A program made the translations under genes and the position numbers. From NCBI GenBank assembly GCA_946486375.1, contig CAMLTW010000004.1, forward strand, positions 124,001-188,000: DNA of 64,000 nucleotides, read 5' to 3'. Of the stretch, positions 26,526 to 36,116 are shown one piece after another. The notes beneath the pieces were generated by a model. It ran no database searches, was not told the DNA's origin, and saw only the letters and a program-made list of their open reading frames with translations. The DNA comes from an uncultured Rikenellaceae bacterium. GTDB taxonomy: Bacteria > Bacteroidota > Bacteroidia > Bacteroidales > Rikenellaceae. Each line of letters opens with the position of its first letter. Positions within the stretch are counted from its first letter, which is position 1.

Positions 26526-27731
26526 ATGAGGACGAACTTGAAAAAATACCTTACCTATTCCTGCCTGGCGGCGGGATTCCTGCTTCTGCTGGCCGGATGC
26601 CGGAAAGACGACATCCCTCGTCCGCCCCGCGTTTCTCGCACCGTACTGGTTTACATGGCTGCCGAAAACACCCTCGACGGAAACGCCGGTAAAAACATCG
26701 AAGGCATGCTCGCGGGCATGTCCCGGATGCCCCTGCTTTCGGAAGGGGGGAATCTGCTCGTCTACCTCGATCCGGAATCCGACGTGGAAGGCTCTTCCGC
26801 TCCCCGTCTTTACCGGATCGGAATCACTCCGGAGGGCATCGTTTCCAAAGAGACCGTTTCCACTTACCCGGAACACAATTCCGCCTCCCCGGAAGTGCTT
26901 TCACAGGTGATCGGCGAAACGTGCAACCGGTATCCGGCCGACGAATACGGCCTGATTCTCTGGTCGCACGGCACGGGATGGCTCCCGGCCAATTCCATCT
27001 ACGCCCAGGCGGGCCGAAGCGCTGCCAGCGCTGAAACGACGAATCGTCGGGGCCTCGACCGGGCTTTCGGACAGGATGGTAGAGAATGGATGGAACTGGA
27101 CGAACTGGCATCGGCCCTGCCGGACGACCGGTTCGATTTCATTGTTTTCGATGCCTGTTATATGGGCAATGCGGAAGTTGCCTATGCCCTGCGCGACAAA
27201 ACGGATTACCTGATCGGAGCTCCCACGGAAATCCTTTCTGAAGGAATGCCGTACGAGAAAATCGTTCCGTACCTGTTCTCCGAACAGCCCGACCTGCCCG
27301 GCATCTGTCGTGCTTTCTACGATTACTATACGGGGCATCCGTACGGAGGAGTTTTCCGTTCCGCCACGATTTCCCTGATCCGGACGGACGAACTGGAAAA
27401 CCTCGCCGGAACCGTCCGGGGAATCATCGCCTCGAATCCTGGGGGAGCCGCCTCCGTAAACGTGTCTTCCCTGCAACGGTTCGACCGGTTCAGATATCCT
27501 TCCATCTTCGACATGGGAGATTATCTGGAACGGTTCGCCACGCCGGAACAACTCGCCGATTTTCAAAGGCAGATGGCCCGGACCGTGCCCTGCTGTTATC
27601 ATACGCCGATTTTCATCAACTATGAAATCCGGAAATTCTCCGGCATGGGCATGTATGTTCCCCAAAGCGGATACCCCGACCTGAACGCTTCCTACGAACG
27701 GTTGGAATGGGCGCAGGCTATCCGCCCTTAG
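26526..27731 (+). CDS. Clostripain-family (C11) cysteine peptidase lipoprotein
   Basis: Surface or periplasmic lipoprotein, 401 residues. Signal peptide with lipobox LLAGC (Cys25). The C11 clostripain domain covers most of the rest: catalytic His148 in LILWSHGTGW and Cys211 in IVFDACYMGNAEVAYAL are both present, and RTVLVYMAAENTL is the usual first strand. Family members cleave after Arg and often self-activate; Bacteroidota encode many as lipoproteins. It is a single gene with its own promoter and a strong terminator after it. The substrate is unknown. Confidence 0.92.
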   Translation: MRTNLKKYLTYSCLAAGFLLLLAGCRKDDIPRPPRVSRTVLVYMAAENTLDGNAGKNIEGMLAGMSRMPLLSEGGNLLVYLDPESDVEGSSAPRLYRIGITPEGIVSKETVSTYPEHNSASPEVLSQVIGETCNRYPADEYGLILWSHGTGWLPANSIYAQAGRSAASAETTNRRGLDRAFGQDGREWMELDELASALPDDRFDFIVFDACYMGNAEVAYALRDKTDYLIGAPTEILSEGMPYEKIVPYLFSEQPDLPGICRAFYDYYTGHPYGGVFRSATISLIRTDELENLAGTVRGIIASNPGGAASVNVSSLQRFDRFRYPSIFDMGDYLERFATPEQLADFQRQMARTVPCCYHTPIFINYEIRKFSGMGMYVPQSGYPDLNASYERLEWAQAIRP

Positions 27732-27751
27732 CCGGATAATGCTCGAAACGT

Positions 27752-27785
27752 AAAGACAGCTTCCGTGCGCACGGAAGCCGTCTTT
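27752..27785. terminator. Strong bidirectional terminator
   Basis: AAAGAC-A-GCTTCCGTG-CGCACGGAAGC-C-GTCTTT: long stem flanked by A-rich and T-rich ends, between the convergent clostripain-like gene and glnN. Confidence 0.85.
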
Positions 27786-27845
27786 GCATAGCTATTTCGT
27801 TCCGCCGGACGAAAATCTTCCCCGGACAGAACGCAAACCGTCCGG

Positions 27846-30032
27846 TCAATTGATCGTCATCATCTCCCGGTATTTCGGAAGAGGCCATAACTGGTCGTCC
27901 ACGATCCGTTCCAAATGGTCGATGTGGTACCGGATCGTGTCCAGGTAAGGCCGCACTGCCTGCGAATATCCTTCCGCCCGTTCCACGACATCGGTTACGT
28001 TGTTGTACTTTTTCCGCGCTTCCACCATGGCATGAACATCCTCGCGGATCGCCTTGACGTGTCCGGCGATTTTGGTAATCGTCCGGATTTCCTCGGCGGC
28101 CAGCTCCCGGTACTGGTCGGGCAGGATGTCCTTCAATCCCTGCACGTTCTGAATCAGGACGTTCTGATACTTGATGGCGGTCGGTACAATGTGATTCGTA
28201 GCCAGGTCGGCCAGCACCCGCGATTCGATCTGGATCTTTTTCACCAGAATCTCGTTGTTGATTTCATACCGGGCGCGGAGTTCGGCTTCGCTGAACACGC
28301 CGTGACGGTTGAACAGGGAGGCGAATTCCGGACGCAGGGTCGCCTTGAAGGCTTCGGTCACGCTGCCGATGCTTTCCAGCCCCCGGCCGGCCGCTTCTTC
28401 GAGCCACTCGCTGCTGTACCCGTTCCCCTCGAACCGGATTTTCTTGGAAGCGATGATGTAGTTCCGGATCATCTGCAGAATGGCCTCGTCCTTCTTCACG
28501 CCCTGGTCGATGAGTTTGTCCACCCCTTTCTTAAACTGTACCAGTTCTTCCGCAACGGCGGTATTGATGGCGATCAGCGGGGCCGCGCAGTTGCCCGACG
28601 ACCCTGTCGCCCGGAACTCGAAGCGGTTCCCGGTAAAGGCGAACGGAGACGTCCGGTTCCGGTCTGTATTGTCCAGCAGAATTTCCGGAATCTTGCCGAT
28701 GTCCAGCTTGATGTCGGTTTTTTCGTCGGGCGACATTTTCTTGTTGGTGACCCGTTCTTCCAGCGAATCGAGCATGGACGAAAGGGTCGACCCGGTAAAA
28801 ACGGACATCACCGCCGGCGGAGCCTCGTGCGCTCCCAGCCGGTGAGAATTGGATTCGCTGGCGATCGACGCCATGAACAGCAGTCCGTAATCGTGGGCAG
28901 CCTTGATGGCGCTGACGAAGAAGGTGAGGAACTGCATGTTGTTTTTCGGGGTTTTCCCCGGCGCCAGCAGGTTCACCCCGGTATCGGTCATAAGCGACCA
29001 ATTGCAGTGCTTCCCGGAACCGTTCACCCCTGTGAAGGGCTTTTCATGGAACAGCACCCGGAGTTTATGCCGCATGGCCACGCGCCGCATGACGTTCATC
29101 AGCAAGGTATTGTGATCCACGGCAATGTTGGCCTCCTCGAACATGGGTGCGCATTCGTACTGGTTGGGGGCCACTTCGTTGTGCCGGGTTTTCAGCGGAA
29201 TCCCAAGCCGGTAGGCCTGTTCCTCGAAATCCTTCATGAACTCCAGCACCCGCTGCGGAATCGCCCCGAAATAATGGTCTTCCAGCTGCTGGTCTTTGGC
29301 GGCGATGTGCCCCATCAGCGTACGCCCCGTCTGCATCAGGTCGGGCCGTGCCAGAAAAAGAGCCTCGTCCACCAGAAAATATTCCTGTTCCCATCCGAGA
29401 GTCACCGAAACTTCGGCCACGTCCTTGTCGAACAGCTGGGCGACATCCACGGCAGCGTTTTCCACCGCCTGCAAGGACTTGAGCAAGGGGGTCTTGAAAT
29501 CCAGCGCCTCGCCGGTGTACGCAATGAATATGGTCGGAATGCACAACGTTTTGTCGATGATGAATGCCGGCGAAGAAGGATCCCAGGCCGAATATCCGCG
29601 TGCCTCGAACGTGTTCCGCAACCCTCCCGTCGGAAACGAAGAAGCGTCGGGTTCCTGCTGAATCAGCAGCTCGCCCCGGAACGTTTCGAAACTCCCGCCT
29701 CCGATCAGGGGTTCGAAAAAAGCGTCGTGTTTTTCCGCCGTGGAATCGTTCAGCGGCTGGAACCAGTGCGAATAATGGGTAGCCCCCCGTTCCGTCGCCC
29801 AGGTCTTCATGCCCAGCGCGATCTGGTTGGCCGTCTTGCGGTCGATCCGGTTCCCTTCGTCGATGGCCCTGCACATGCTGTCGTAAGCATCTTTGGGAAT
29901 GTAATGACGCATTTTCTCCCGGTCGAAAACATCCGCACCGAAAATGGAGGAAATCCGTTCGTCGGACAACTTGGCCTTCATCGGCTCCCTCCGGGAAATT
30001 TCGTCGATCGCTTTAAAACGTAGTGTCGCCAT
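27846..30032 (-). CDS. glnN: Glutamine synthetase type III
   Basis: ATP-dependent ammonium assimilation (glutamate to glutamine) by the large type III enzyme, typical of Bacteroidota and cyanobacteria. 728 residues, matching the usual length of about 725. The type III N-terminal region, the catalytic segments EVAPNQYECAPMFEEAN, NGSGKHCNWSL and SNSHRLGAHEAPPA, the FRATGSSGNCA region and the long helical C-terminus (about 560-728) are all present. The frame can be extended to 30125, but ATG 30032 gives the canonical MATLRFKAID start. It is monocistronic. No clear -7 element or riboswitch is visible upstream. Confidence 0.97.
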   Translation of the reverse strand: MATLRFKAIDEISRREPMKAKLSDERISSIFGADVFDREKMRHYIPKDAYDSMCRAIDEGNRIDRKTANQIALGMKTWATERGATHYSHWFQPLNDSTAEKHDAFFEPLIGGGSFETFRGELLIQQEPDASSFPTGGLRNTFEARGYSAWDPSSPAFIIDKTLCIPTIFIAYTGEALDFKTPLLKSLQAVENAAVDVAQLFDKDVAEVSVTLGWEQEYFLVDEALFLARPDLMQTGRTLMGHIAAKDQQLEDHYFGAIPQRVLEFMKDFEEQAYRLGIPLKTRHNEVAPNQYECAPMFEEANIAVDHNTLLMNVMRRVAMRHKLRVLFHEKPFTGVNGSGKHCNWSLMTDTGVNLLAPGKTPKNNMQFLTFFVSAIKAAHDYGLLFMASIASESNSHRLGAHEAPPAVMSVFTGSTLSSMLDSLEERVTNKKMSPDEKTDIKLDIGKIPEILLDNTDRNRTSPFAFTGNRFEFRATGSSGNCAAPLIAINTAVAEELVQFKKGVDKLIDQGVKKDEAILQMIRNYIIASKKIRFEGNGYSSEWLEEAAGRGLESIGSVTEAFKATLRPEFASLFNRHGVFSEAELRARYEINNEILVKKIQIESRVLADLATNHIVPTAIKYQNVLIQNVQGLKDILPDQYRELAAEEIRTITKIAGHVKAIREDVHAMVEARKKYNNVTDVVERAEGYSQAVRPYLDTIRYHIDHLERIVDDQLWPLPKYREMMTIN

Positions 30033-30177
30033 ATCTATGATAGAATTTGCTGCGAAATTATATCTTTTTTTCGACAATACCCCCTCCACAAAGGGACAAC
30101 ATCGCAAATAATTATATTTTTTCACGAAAAGATCCTTCTTTTTCCCCAGGAGGCACCCGAAAACCTCCTATTCACAA

Positions 30178-30205
30178 AAAAAGACCCGTCTTCCGACGGG
30201 CCTTT
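30178..30205 (-). terminator. Terminator of the methylmalonyl-CoA decarboxylase operon
   Basis: AAAGACCCGTC-TTCC-GACGGGCCTTT. Read on the minus strand, a CCCGTC/GACGGG stem is followed by a long T-run, right after the last gene of the operon. Confidence 0.85.
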
Positions 30206-30250
30206 GTCCTATTCGCAAACACGCTGCATGCAGCCTTCGCCTTCCCGCCG

Positions 30251-31420
30251 CTATGACAGGAACCCCAGCAAGACGCCCGCAGCCACCGCGCTACCGATCA
30301 CGCCGGCCACATTCGGCCCCATGGCATGCATCAGCAGGTAGTTGCTCCGATCGTATTTGATCCCCACATCCTGCGAAACCCGCGCCGCGGCCGGAACGGC
30401 CGATACCCCGGCATTGCCGATGAGCGGGTTGATCTTGTTCCCTTCCTTGAGGAAGAGGTTCATGATCTTCACATACATCACCCCGCCGAACGTGGCGATG
30501 ATGAACGAAAACGCTCCGATAACGAAAATCCCGATGGATTTCACGGTCAGGAACGTGGTCGCCTGCGTGGAAGCTCCCACGGTCAGCCCGATCAGGATCG
30601 TCACGATGTCGATCAGCGGCCCTCCCGCAGTGGTCGCCAACCGGCGCGTCACCCCGCTTTCCTTCAACAGGTTCCCCAGGAAAAGCATCCCCAGCAACGG
30701 AAGCCCGGTCGGCACCAGGAAACAGGTAAGGAGCAACCCGATGATCGGGAACATGATCTTTTCGTTCTGCGATACCGGACGCGGCGGCTTCATGCGGATC
30801 AGCCGTTCTTTCTTCGTGGTCAGGAGCCGCATTACCGGCGGCTGAAGCACCGGCACGAGCGCCATGTAAGAGTAAGCCGATATGGCGATGGCCCCCAGCA
30901 GATCGGGCGCCAGTTTCGACGTCAGGAAAATGGCCGTCGGGCCGTCGGCGCCCCCGATGATCCCGATCGCACCGGCTTCCGCCGCCGTGTATCCCAGAGC
31001 CAAAGCGATCATGTAGGCTCCGAAAATCCCTACCTGAGCCATGGCTCCCACCGTCATCAGCTTCGGATTGGAAATGAGCGCCGAAAAATCGGTCAGCGCC
31101 CCGATCCCCAGAAATATCAGCGGAGGGTAAACGCCCTTCACTACGCCGAAATAAAGGTAATTCAACACCGATCCTTCCTCGTAAATTCCGACCTCCATGC
31201 CCGGATAGAAGGGAATGTTCCCCACCAGAATACCGAATCCGATGGGAACCAGCAGCATCGGCTCGAACTTGTGCCGGATGGCCAGGTAGATGAAGAACAG
31301 GCCGACACAGATCATGACAAGGTGCCCCCACGTCACATTGGCGAATCCGGTATAACCGAAAAACTGCCGGATGTTCTCTCCCAGAAAACTGAAAAACCCT
31401 TGTGCCTCTAAAAACATCAT
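30251..31420 (-). CDS. Na+-transporting decarboxylase beta subunit (MmdB/OadB)
   Basis: Integral membrane subunit that couples decarboxylation of carboxybiotin to Na+ export. 389 residues with about nine to eleven membrane helices. It contains the conserved GIIGGADGPTAIF motif (about 153-165, with the Na+-binding Asp159) and the conserved C-terminal NAGVSAVPAAARVSQ region. Last gene of a five-gene operon; its start is 3 bp after the stop of the biotin-carrier gene. The substrate, methylmalonyl-CoA rather than oxaloacetate, is inferred from the acyl-CoA carboxyltransferase and epimerase genes upstream. Confidence 0.95.
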   Translation of the reverse strand: MMFLEAQGFFSFLGENIRQFFGYTGFANVTWGHLVMICVGLFFIYLAIRHKFEPMLLVPIGFGILVGNIPFYPGMEVGIYEEGSVLNYLYFGVVKGVYPPLIFLGIGALTDFSALISNPKLMTVGAMAQVGIFGAYMIALALGYTAAEAGAIGIIGGADGPTAIFLTSKLAPDLLGAIAISAYSYMALVPVLQPPVMRLLTTKKERLIRMKPPRPVSQNEKIMFPIIGLLLTCFLVPTGLPLLGMLFLGNLLKESGVTRRLATTAGGPLIDIVTILIGLTVGASTQATTFLTVKSIGIFVIGAFSFIIATFGGVMYVKIMNLFLKEGNKINPLIGNAGVSAVPAAARVSQDVGIKYDRSNYLLMHAMGPNVAGVIGSAVAAGVLLGFLS

Positions 31421-31422
31421 AG

Positions 31423-31869
31423 CTATCCGATCGTTAATAATACGTCACCTTCCAACACCGTGTCCCCCTTGCTCACGCGGATCTCTTTCACCACGCCCTC
31501 CTTGTCGGAGTCGATATTGTTTTCCATCTTCATGGCCTCCAGAATCAGCAGCCGCTGCCCCACCTTCACGGAGTCCCCCACCTTGACTGACAACTCCAGG
31601 ATGACGCCCGGCAGAGGGGATTTCACGTCGCCTGCCGTAGCCGAAGCCTCCGGACGGGCCGTCCGCACGGGTACATCGTCGGTCACCGGCACGGTCGAAG
31701 TGCTGACGACCTTCGGGGTCTTGGTCAGGGGCTTCGGAGAAACGGCCAGTCCTTCGATCTCCACCTCGTACTGCGCTCCGTTCACCGAAACCGTAGCGAT
31801 GTGATCCTCGATACCGGCGACTTCCACGGTATATTCGTTTCCGTTTATCTTGAACTTGTATTCTTTCAT
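31423..31869 (-). CDS. Biotin carboxyl carrier subunit (MmdC-type)
   Basis: A 148-residue biotin-carrier subunit. N-terminal short domain (1-45), a Thr/Pro/Val-rich flexible linker (about 45-80) and the C-terminal biotinyl domain with EAMKMEN, where Lys114 is biotinylated. It shuttles CO2 from the carboxyltransferase (32857-34419) to the membrane beta subunit (30251-31420). The biotin ligase is not in this window. Confidence 0.95.
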   Translation of the reverse strand: MKEYKFKINGNEYTVEVAGIEDHIATVSVNGAQYEVEIEGLAVSPKPLTKTPKVVSTSTVPVTDDVPVRTARPEASATAGDVKSPLPGVILELSVKVGDSVKVGQRLLILEAMKMENNIDSDKEGVVKEIRVSKGDTVLEGDVLLTIG

Positions 31870-31880
31870 GGATTCAAATG

Positions 31881-32852
31881 CTATTTTTTAACAGGAAATT
31901 GTCTCAAGCCGTAAATTTTCGAGCTCCACGGCGAATAAGCCTTCGCCACCTTGTTGATCGTCAAGACGGTGGATTCGATATCGTGCAAGTCGCGCTGGTA
32001 ACGGTACACCGCCATGGCGATGGCGGCCAGCTCTTCGCCCGAAATGTCCGAAGCGCCTTCCGATCCGGCGGGAACGACCGCCGGCGTTTTTCCTTCCGCC
32101 GCGGGTTTCGCCGCAGCCGGAGCCTCTTTCTTCCGGTTCGACAAGCGGACCATCAATTTCCCGATCAGGGCGAAAATCAGCCACAACGACAACAGAGAAG
32201 TATAAACCACCGCAACGGCCGTCACCGTCATCACCACGCCGGACGGGTCGTGACGGCGGAACCGTTCGTGGGGCGGAACCGGATCTTCCACTTCGTTGGT
32301 TGCATTGGGCGTTGTGGCCGGCAGGGTCATGAATACCGCTTCCCCTTCCGCATTCCGCATCACCCCGATGGAAACATCGGGTTGCTGGGCCGCCACCTCG
32401 TAAGTCACCTCGTCCACCGGCTCGCCCTTCCCGCTCTGGTCGTACAGGGCTAGATAACCCGTCCGATCCAGCGTGAAATTGGTATGGAAAGTACCTTTCG
32501 TCGCCGTTCCTTCCGCATAGAACACGAGATACCCCTGAGGCGGGATCACCGTCCGGGGATCGCCTTTCGGAATCACGTAAGCCACCCACGTGGAATCCCG
32601 ATCGTCGTTCTTTTGCTGAACCGTAAGGTAGCACCCCCCGACATCCACCTTGGAATGTCCCGTATTGTGCAACTCAATCCACCCCACCCGGTGGCCATAG
32701 TCGTCTTCGTAATTGTTTTCGTTGACCACCAGGATTTCGTTGATCCGAATATCCCCCACCCCGTAGGCCTGTGCAGGGGAAACCTTCAGCAACGCCGCTC
32801 CCAACGCCATCCCGGCCAGCAGCAACATTCTCATCTTCATTCCACTTTTCAT
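31881..32852 (-). CDS. OadG/MmdD-like small subunit fused to a lamin-tail domain
   Basis: A 323-residue composite. Signal peptide (1-29, cleavage after AQA). A lamin-tail-domain (LTD) fold follows at about 33-160, with the hallmarks INEILVVNEN, WIELHNTG and PPQGYLVFYAEG. A single membrane helix (about 205-233) and an Ala/Pro-rich stretch then lead to a short C-terminal cytoplasmic helical end. The membrane helix plus Ala/Pro stretch is what the gamma/delta subunit (OadG/MmdD) of Na+-pumping decarboxylases looks like, and the gene sits exactly where that subunit should be, between carboxyltransferase and biotin carrier. The extracytoplasmic LTD is the unusual part; its role is unknown. Confidence 0.8.
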   Translation of the reverse strand: MKSGMKMRMLLLAGMALGAALLKVSPAQAYGVGDIRINEILVVNENNYEDDYGHRVGWIELHNTGHSKVDVGGCYLTVQQKNDDRDSTWVAYVIPKGDPRTVIPPQGYLVFYAEGTATKGTFHTNFTLDRTGYLALYDQSGKGEPVDEVTYEVAAQQPDVSIGVMRNAEGEAVFMTLPATTPNATNEVEDPVPPHERFRRHDPSGVVMTVTAVAVVYTSLLSLWLIFALIGKLMVRLSNRKKEAPAAAKPAAEGKTPAVVPAGSEGASDISGEELAAIAMAVYRYQRDLHDIESTVLTINKVAKAYSPWSSKIYGLRQFPVKK

Positions 32853-32856
32853 GTCC

Positions 32857-34419
32857 TTACAACGGAATATTTGAATGTTTCTTCGGCGGATTCACCAGTT
32901 TTTTGGTGGCCAGCGACTGCAGGGCCCGGATGATCCGGAACCGGGTGTTCCGAGGCTCGATCACATCGTCGATATAGCCGTATTTGGCCGCCACATAGGG
33001 ATTCGCGAACTTATCCCGATACTCCGTTTCCTTTTCCGCCATCAGAGCGGCTTTGGCTTCCGGGTCTTCGATGGCGGCGATTTCCTTCGAGGAAAGCACC
33101 TCGATCGCTCCGGCCGGCCCCATCACGGCGATTTCGGCCGTCGGCCATGCATAGTTGATGTCTCCCCGCAAATGCTTGGAACTCATCACACAATATGCTC
33201 CCCCGTAAGATTTGCGCAGAGTCACGGTCACCTTCGGCACGGTGGCTTCCCCGTAAGCGAACAGCAGCTTGGCCCCGTGCACGATCACCCCGCCGTATTC
33301 CTGCGTCGTTCCCGGCAGGAAGCCCGGCACGTCCACCAGCGTCACCAGCGGAATGTTGAACGCGTCGCAGAACCGGACGAAACGCGCCGCCTTTCGGGAA
33401 GCGTTGATGTCCAGCACCCCGGCCAGGTATTTCGGCTGGTTGGCCACGATCCCCACGGACTGCCCGTTGAAGCGGGCGAAGCCGGTGATGATGTTCGGCG
33501 CGAAAGCCTTCTGCACTTCCAGGAAAACGCCGTTGTCCACGATGGACGAAATCACTTCGAACATGTCGTAGGGCTTGTTCGGATTGTCGGGAATGATCTC
33601 GTTCAACGTGTCGTCGAGCCGGTCGATGCTGTCGGTGCAAGCGGCCAGCGGCGCATCCTCCAGGTTGTTCTGCGGCATGAAACTCAACAACTGCCGAATC
33701 AGCCCCAGCCCTTCCTCCTCGTTGTCCACCACGAAATGGGCCACGCCCGACTTGGACGCATGGACGGAAGCCCCGCCGAGCTGTTCCTGCGTCACCTCCT
33801 CTCCGGTCACCGTCTTCACCACTTTCGGGCCGGTGAGGAACATATAGCTCGTTCCCTTGCTCATGATGATGAAATCGGTCAGAGCCGGCGAGTAAACCGC
33901 TCCTCCGGCGCACGGCCCGAAAATGGCCGAAATCTGAGGCACCAAGCCCGACGCCAGAATGTTCCGCTGGAAAATTTCCGCAAATCCGGACAGGGCGTTC
34001 ACCCCTTCCTGGATCCGGGCTCCCCCCGAATCGTTCAGACCGATGATCGGCGCCCCCATCTTCATGGCCATGTCCATCACCTTGCAGATCTTGCCCGCCA
34101 GCGATTCGGACAGCGATCCGCCGAATACCGTAAAGTCATGGGCATAAACATACACTAACCGTCCGTCGATCGTCCCGTAACCGGTCACCACGCCGTCGCC
34201 GTAGTAAGATTCCTTTTCGATCCCGAAATTGGTGCAACGGTGGGTAACGAACATGTCGAACTCCTCAAAACTCCCTTCGTCGAGCAGCATCTCGATCCGT
34301 TCGCGGGCGGTGTATTTTCCTTTTTTGTGCTGCGAGTCGATCCGTTTTTGGCCTCCCCCCATGAACGCCTTTTCGCGGCGCTCGATCAATCCGCTGATTT
34401 TATCCTGATTGTCACTCAT
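32857..34419 (-). CDS. Methylmalonyl-CoA decarboxylase carboxyltransferase subunit (MmdA/PccB family)
   Basis: Acyl-CoA carboxyltransferase, 520 residues, full length. It moves CO2 from methylmalonyl-CoA to the biotin carrier, releasing propionyl-CoA. Two crotonase-like halves are visible; conserved segments include [23 protein letters not shown] (split as [11 protein letters not shown]), [24 protein letters not shown] and, in the second half, [15 protein letters not shown] with [15 protein letters not shown]. It lies 14 bp downstream of the epimerase and 4 bp upstream of the LTD-OadG gene. No biotin carboxylase subunit is present, which favours the Na+-pumping decarboxylase over propionyl-CoA carboxylase. 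Confidence 0.95.
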   Translation of the reverse strand: MSDNQDKISGLIERREKAFMGGGQKRIDSQHKKGKYTARERIEMLLDEGSFEEFDMFVTHRCTNFGIEKESYYGDGVVTGYGTIDGRLVYVYAHDFTVFGGSLSESLAGKICKVMDMAMKMGAPIIGLNDSGGARIQEGVNALSGFAEIFQRNILASGLVPQISAIFGPCAGGAVYSPALTDFIIMSKGTSYMFLTGPKVVKTVTGEEVTQEQLGGASVHASKSGVAHFVVDNEEEGLGLIRQLLSFMPQNNLEDAPLAACTDSIDRLDDTLNEIIPDNPNKPYDMFEVISSIVDNGVFLEVQKAFAPNIITGFARFNGQSVGIVANQPKYLAGVLDINASRKAARFVRFCDAFNIPLVTLVDVPGFLPGTTQEYGGVIVHGAKLLFAYGEATVPKVTVTLRKSYGGAYCVMSSKHLRGDINYAWPTAEIAVMGPAGAIEVLSSKEIAAIEDPEAKAALMAEKETEYRDKFANPYVAAKYGYIDDVIEPRNTRFRIIRALQSLATKKLVNPPKKHSNIPL

Positions 34420-34433
34420 TACAATGGTCGTTA

Positions 34434-34847
34434 TTACTTCTTGTTTTTATCTTCGCAAAATTCCGTCAGCACGCCCATGGTCGATTTCGGATGCAGGAAA
34501 GCAATGCTCAACCCCTCCGCTCCTCCGCGGGGGGCCTTGTCGATCAGCCGCACACCCGCCGCTTCACAGTCGGCCAGCGCTCCTTCCACATTGTCCACGG
34601 CAAAAGCGATGTGGTGCACCCCTTCGCCCTTCTTCTCGATGAACTTGGCGATCGTACCTTCCGGATCGGTCGATTCCAGCAGCTCGATCTTGGTCTGCCC
34701 CACCCTGAAAAACGCGGTCTTCACCTTCTGGTCGGCCACTTCCTCGATGTTGTAGCATTCGAGTCCCAGGACTTTTTCATAATACGGAATGGCTTCTTCC
34801 AGGCTTTTGACGGCGATGCCGATGTGTTCGATGTGTGTTGGCTTCAT
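34434..34847 (-). CDS. mce: Methylmalonyl-CoA epimerase
   Basis: Interconverts (R)- and (S)-methylmalonyl-CoA in the succinate-propionate pathway. 137 residues of the glyoxalase/VOC fold. Two repeated motifs start with the metal ligands: [15 protein letters not shown] at the N-terminus and [14 protein letters not shown] in the middle, with a further Glu near the C-terminus. First gene of the decarboxylase operon and 14 bp before mmdA. Methylmalonyl-CoA mutase, the preceding enzyme, is not in this window. Confidence 0.95.
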   Translation of the reverse strand: MKPTHIEHIGIAVKSLEEAIPYYEKVLGLECYNIEEVADQKVKTAFFRVGQTKIELLESTDPEGTIAKFIEKKGEGVHHIAFAVDNVEGALADCEAAGVRLIDKAPRGGAEGLSIAFLHPKSTMGVLTEFCEDKNKK

Positions 34848-34899
34848 AACGATATTCTTTATTATTCGAGTTGTTTTTTTACGTCATTTTTCGGACTTA

Positions 34900-34907
34900 C
34901 AAAAGTA
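34900..34907 (-). promoter_or_regulatory. -7 element of the methylmalonyl-CoA decarboxylase operon
   Basis: CAAAAGTA on the plus strand (TACTTTTG on the minus strand), 52 bp before the epimerase ATG. It is embedded in the small dyad CTTAC-AAAA-GTAAG. Confidence 0.6.
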
Positions 34908-34997
34908 AGGTTTCCTTCCCGGATTTCCCCCTTTTTCCGGAACCCGTTCCGGTACGATTAAACATGTTTTACAACATATTTTTATTCCGAAAACAGG

Positions 34998-36116
34998 TTA
35001 CAGCACTTTCCGGTAAACCGCCATCAGGTTCTTCGCCACTTCCTCCTCCCGGAAACGGAGCGCATACTCGCGTCCCTTGCGGATCATCGCCTCCCGCAGG
35101 GCCGTGTTTCCGAGCGTTTCCCGCAATGCAACCACCATGCCCTCCGGACTGCGGGGATCGACGTAATAACAGGCGTCGCCTCCAGTTTCCGGAAAAACGC
35201 CTCCTTCGCTGGTGATGACCGGCACTCCGCTGTTGAGACCTTCGAGGATCGGAATCCCGAACCCTTCGTAGAGTGAAGCATAAACCATGACGTCGGCCAT
35301 CTGGTAAACCGCCGGCAGGTCTTCGAACCGCAGGTTGTGGATAAAATGCAATCGGCGGGCGATTCCGTGCCGCTCCGCATAGCGTTTGATCTCGTCCGCA
35401 TAAGGCGTGGCGCGTCCGCAGGCGACCAGTTCTCCTTCGACACCGCCCTCGGCCATCGCCCGGACGGTCAGCAGAAGGTTCTTGCGCTCCTCGATCGTCC
35501 CCACGCTCAGGATATAATGTTCCGGCAACGCATACCGTTCGCGGACGCTCCGTTTCTTTTCCTCGTCCGCCGCCGCGCAGAACATGGGATCGCACCCCTG
35601 GTATACCACATCGATCTTCGCCTCGGGCACCTGCCAGACGTTCACCAGATCGTCCATCGTCTGCCGGCTGATGGCGATGATCCGGTCGGCCCGAAAACAG
35701 GACGAACGGTATTTCCGGGTATAGAGCCAGCGGTCGAGCGGCTTGTAAAGCTCCGGGAAACGCACGAAAATGATGTCGTGCATCGTCAGCACCGATCGGG
35801 CTCCGCTGCGACGGATGTCCATCGGCAGCTCGTTGCTCAGCCCGTGGTAAAGCTCCACCTCCGCCCGACGAAGACTTCCCGCCATGTTGTAGCTCCGCCA
35901 CAGGGACGAAAGACGCCGGTTCCAGCCGCTGCGGGGATAAACCGTCCCGATTCCGTCCGGCACCCGGTACCCCGCCGGATTTCCCGGCTTCGGAGAAAAC
36001 AACACGTATTCGTTATCGGGATAATACGCCGCCAGCGCATCCACCGTTCCCCGGCTGTAGTTTCCCAAACCGCTCCGGTTGAAAAAAATCCGCTTGGCAT
36101 CGAAACCTATCTTCAT
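34998..36116 (-). CDS. Glycosyltransferase family 4 protein
   Basis: Retaining GT-B fold glycosyltransferase, 372 residues. The C-terminal Glycos_transf_1 domain (about 185-355) has HYILSVGTIEERKNLL, the donor-binding SLYEGFGIPILEGL (EX7E motif) and GVPVITSEGGVFPE. The N-terminal domain begins MKIGFDAKRIFFNRSGLGNY. Family members transfer sugars such as mannose, glucose or rhamnose onto polysaccharide or lipid acceptors. It overlaps the DUF1573 gene by 4 bp (ATGA), so the two are co-translated. Donor and acceptor are unknown. Confidence 0.93.
   Translation of the reverse strand: MKIGFDAKRIFFNRSGLGNYSRGTVDALAAYYPDNEYVLFSPKPGNPAGYRVPDGIGTVYPRSGWNRRLSSLWRSYNMAGSLRRAEVELYHGLSNELPMDIRRSGARSVLTMHDIIFVRFPELYKPLDRWLYTRKYRSSCFRADRIIAISRQTMDDLVNVWQVPEAKIDVVYQGCDPMFCAAADEEKKRSVRERYALPEHYILSVGTIEERKNLLLTVRAMAEGGVEGELVACGRATPYADEIKRYAERHGIARRLHFIHNLRFEDLPAVYQMADVMVYASLYEGFGIPILEGLNSGVPVITSEGGVFPETGGDACYYVDPRSPEGMVVALRETLGNTALREAMIRKGREYALRFREEEVAKNLMAVYRKVL

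Noticed and set aside
27915..30023. Long open frame on the plus strand opposite glnN
   Set aside because: Antisense shadow of a clear type III glutamine synthetase.
32857..34419. Propionyl-CoA carboxylase beta subunit instead of methylmalonyl-CoA decarboxylase
   Set aside because: The protein family is shared, but the Na+-pump membrane subunit, the OadG-like gene and the lack of biotin carboxylase favour the decarboxylase.
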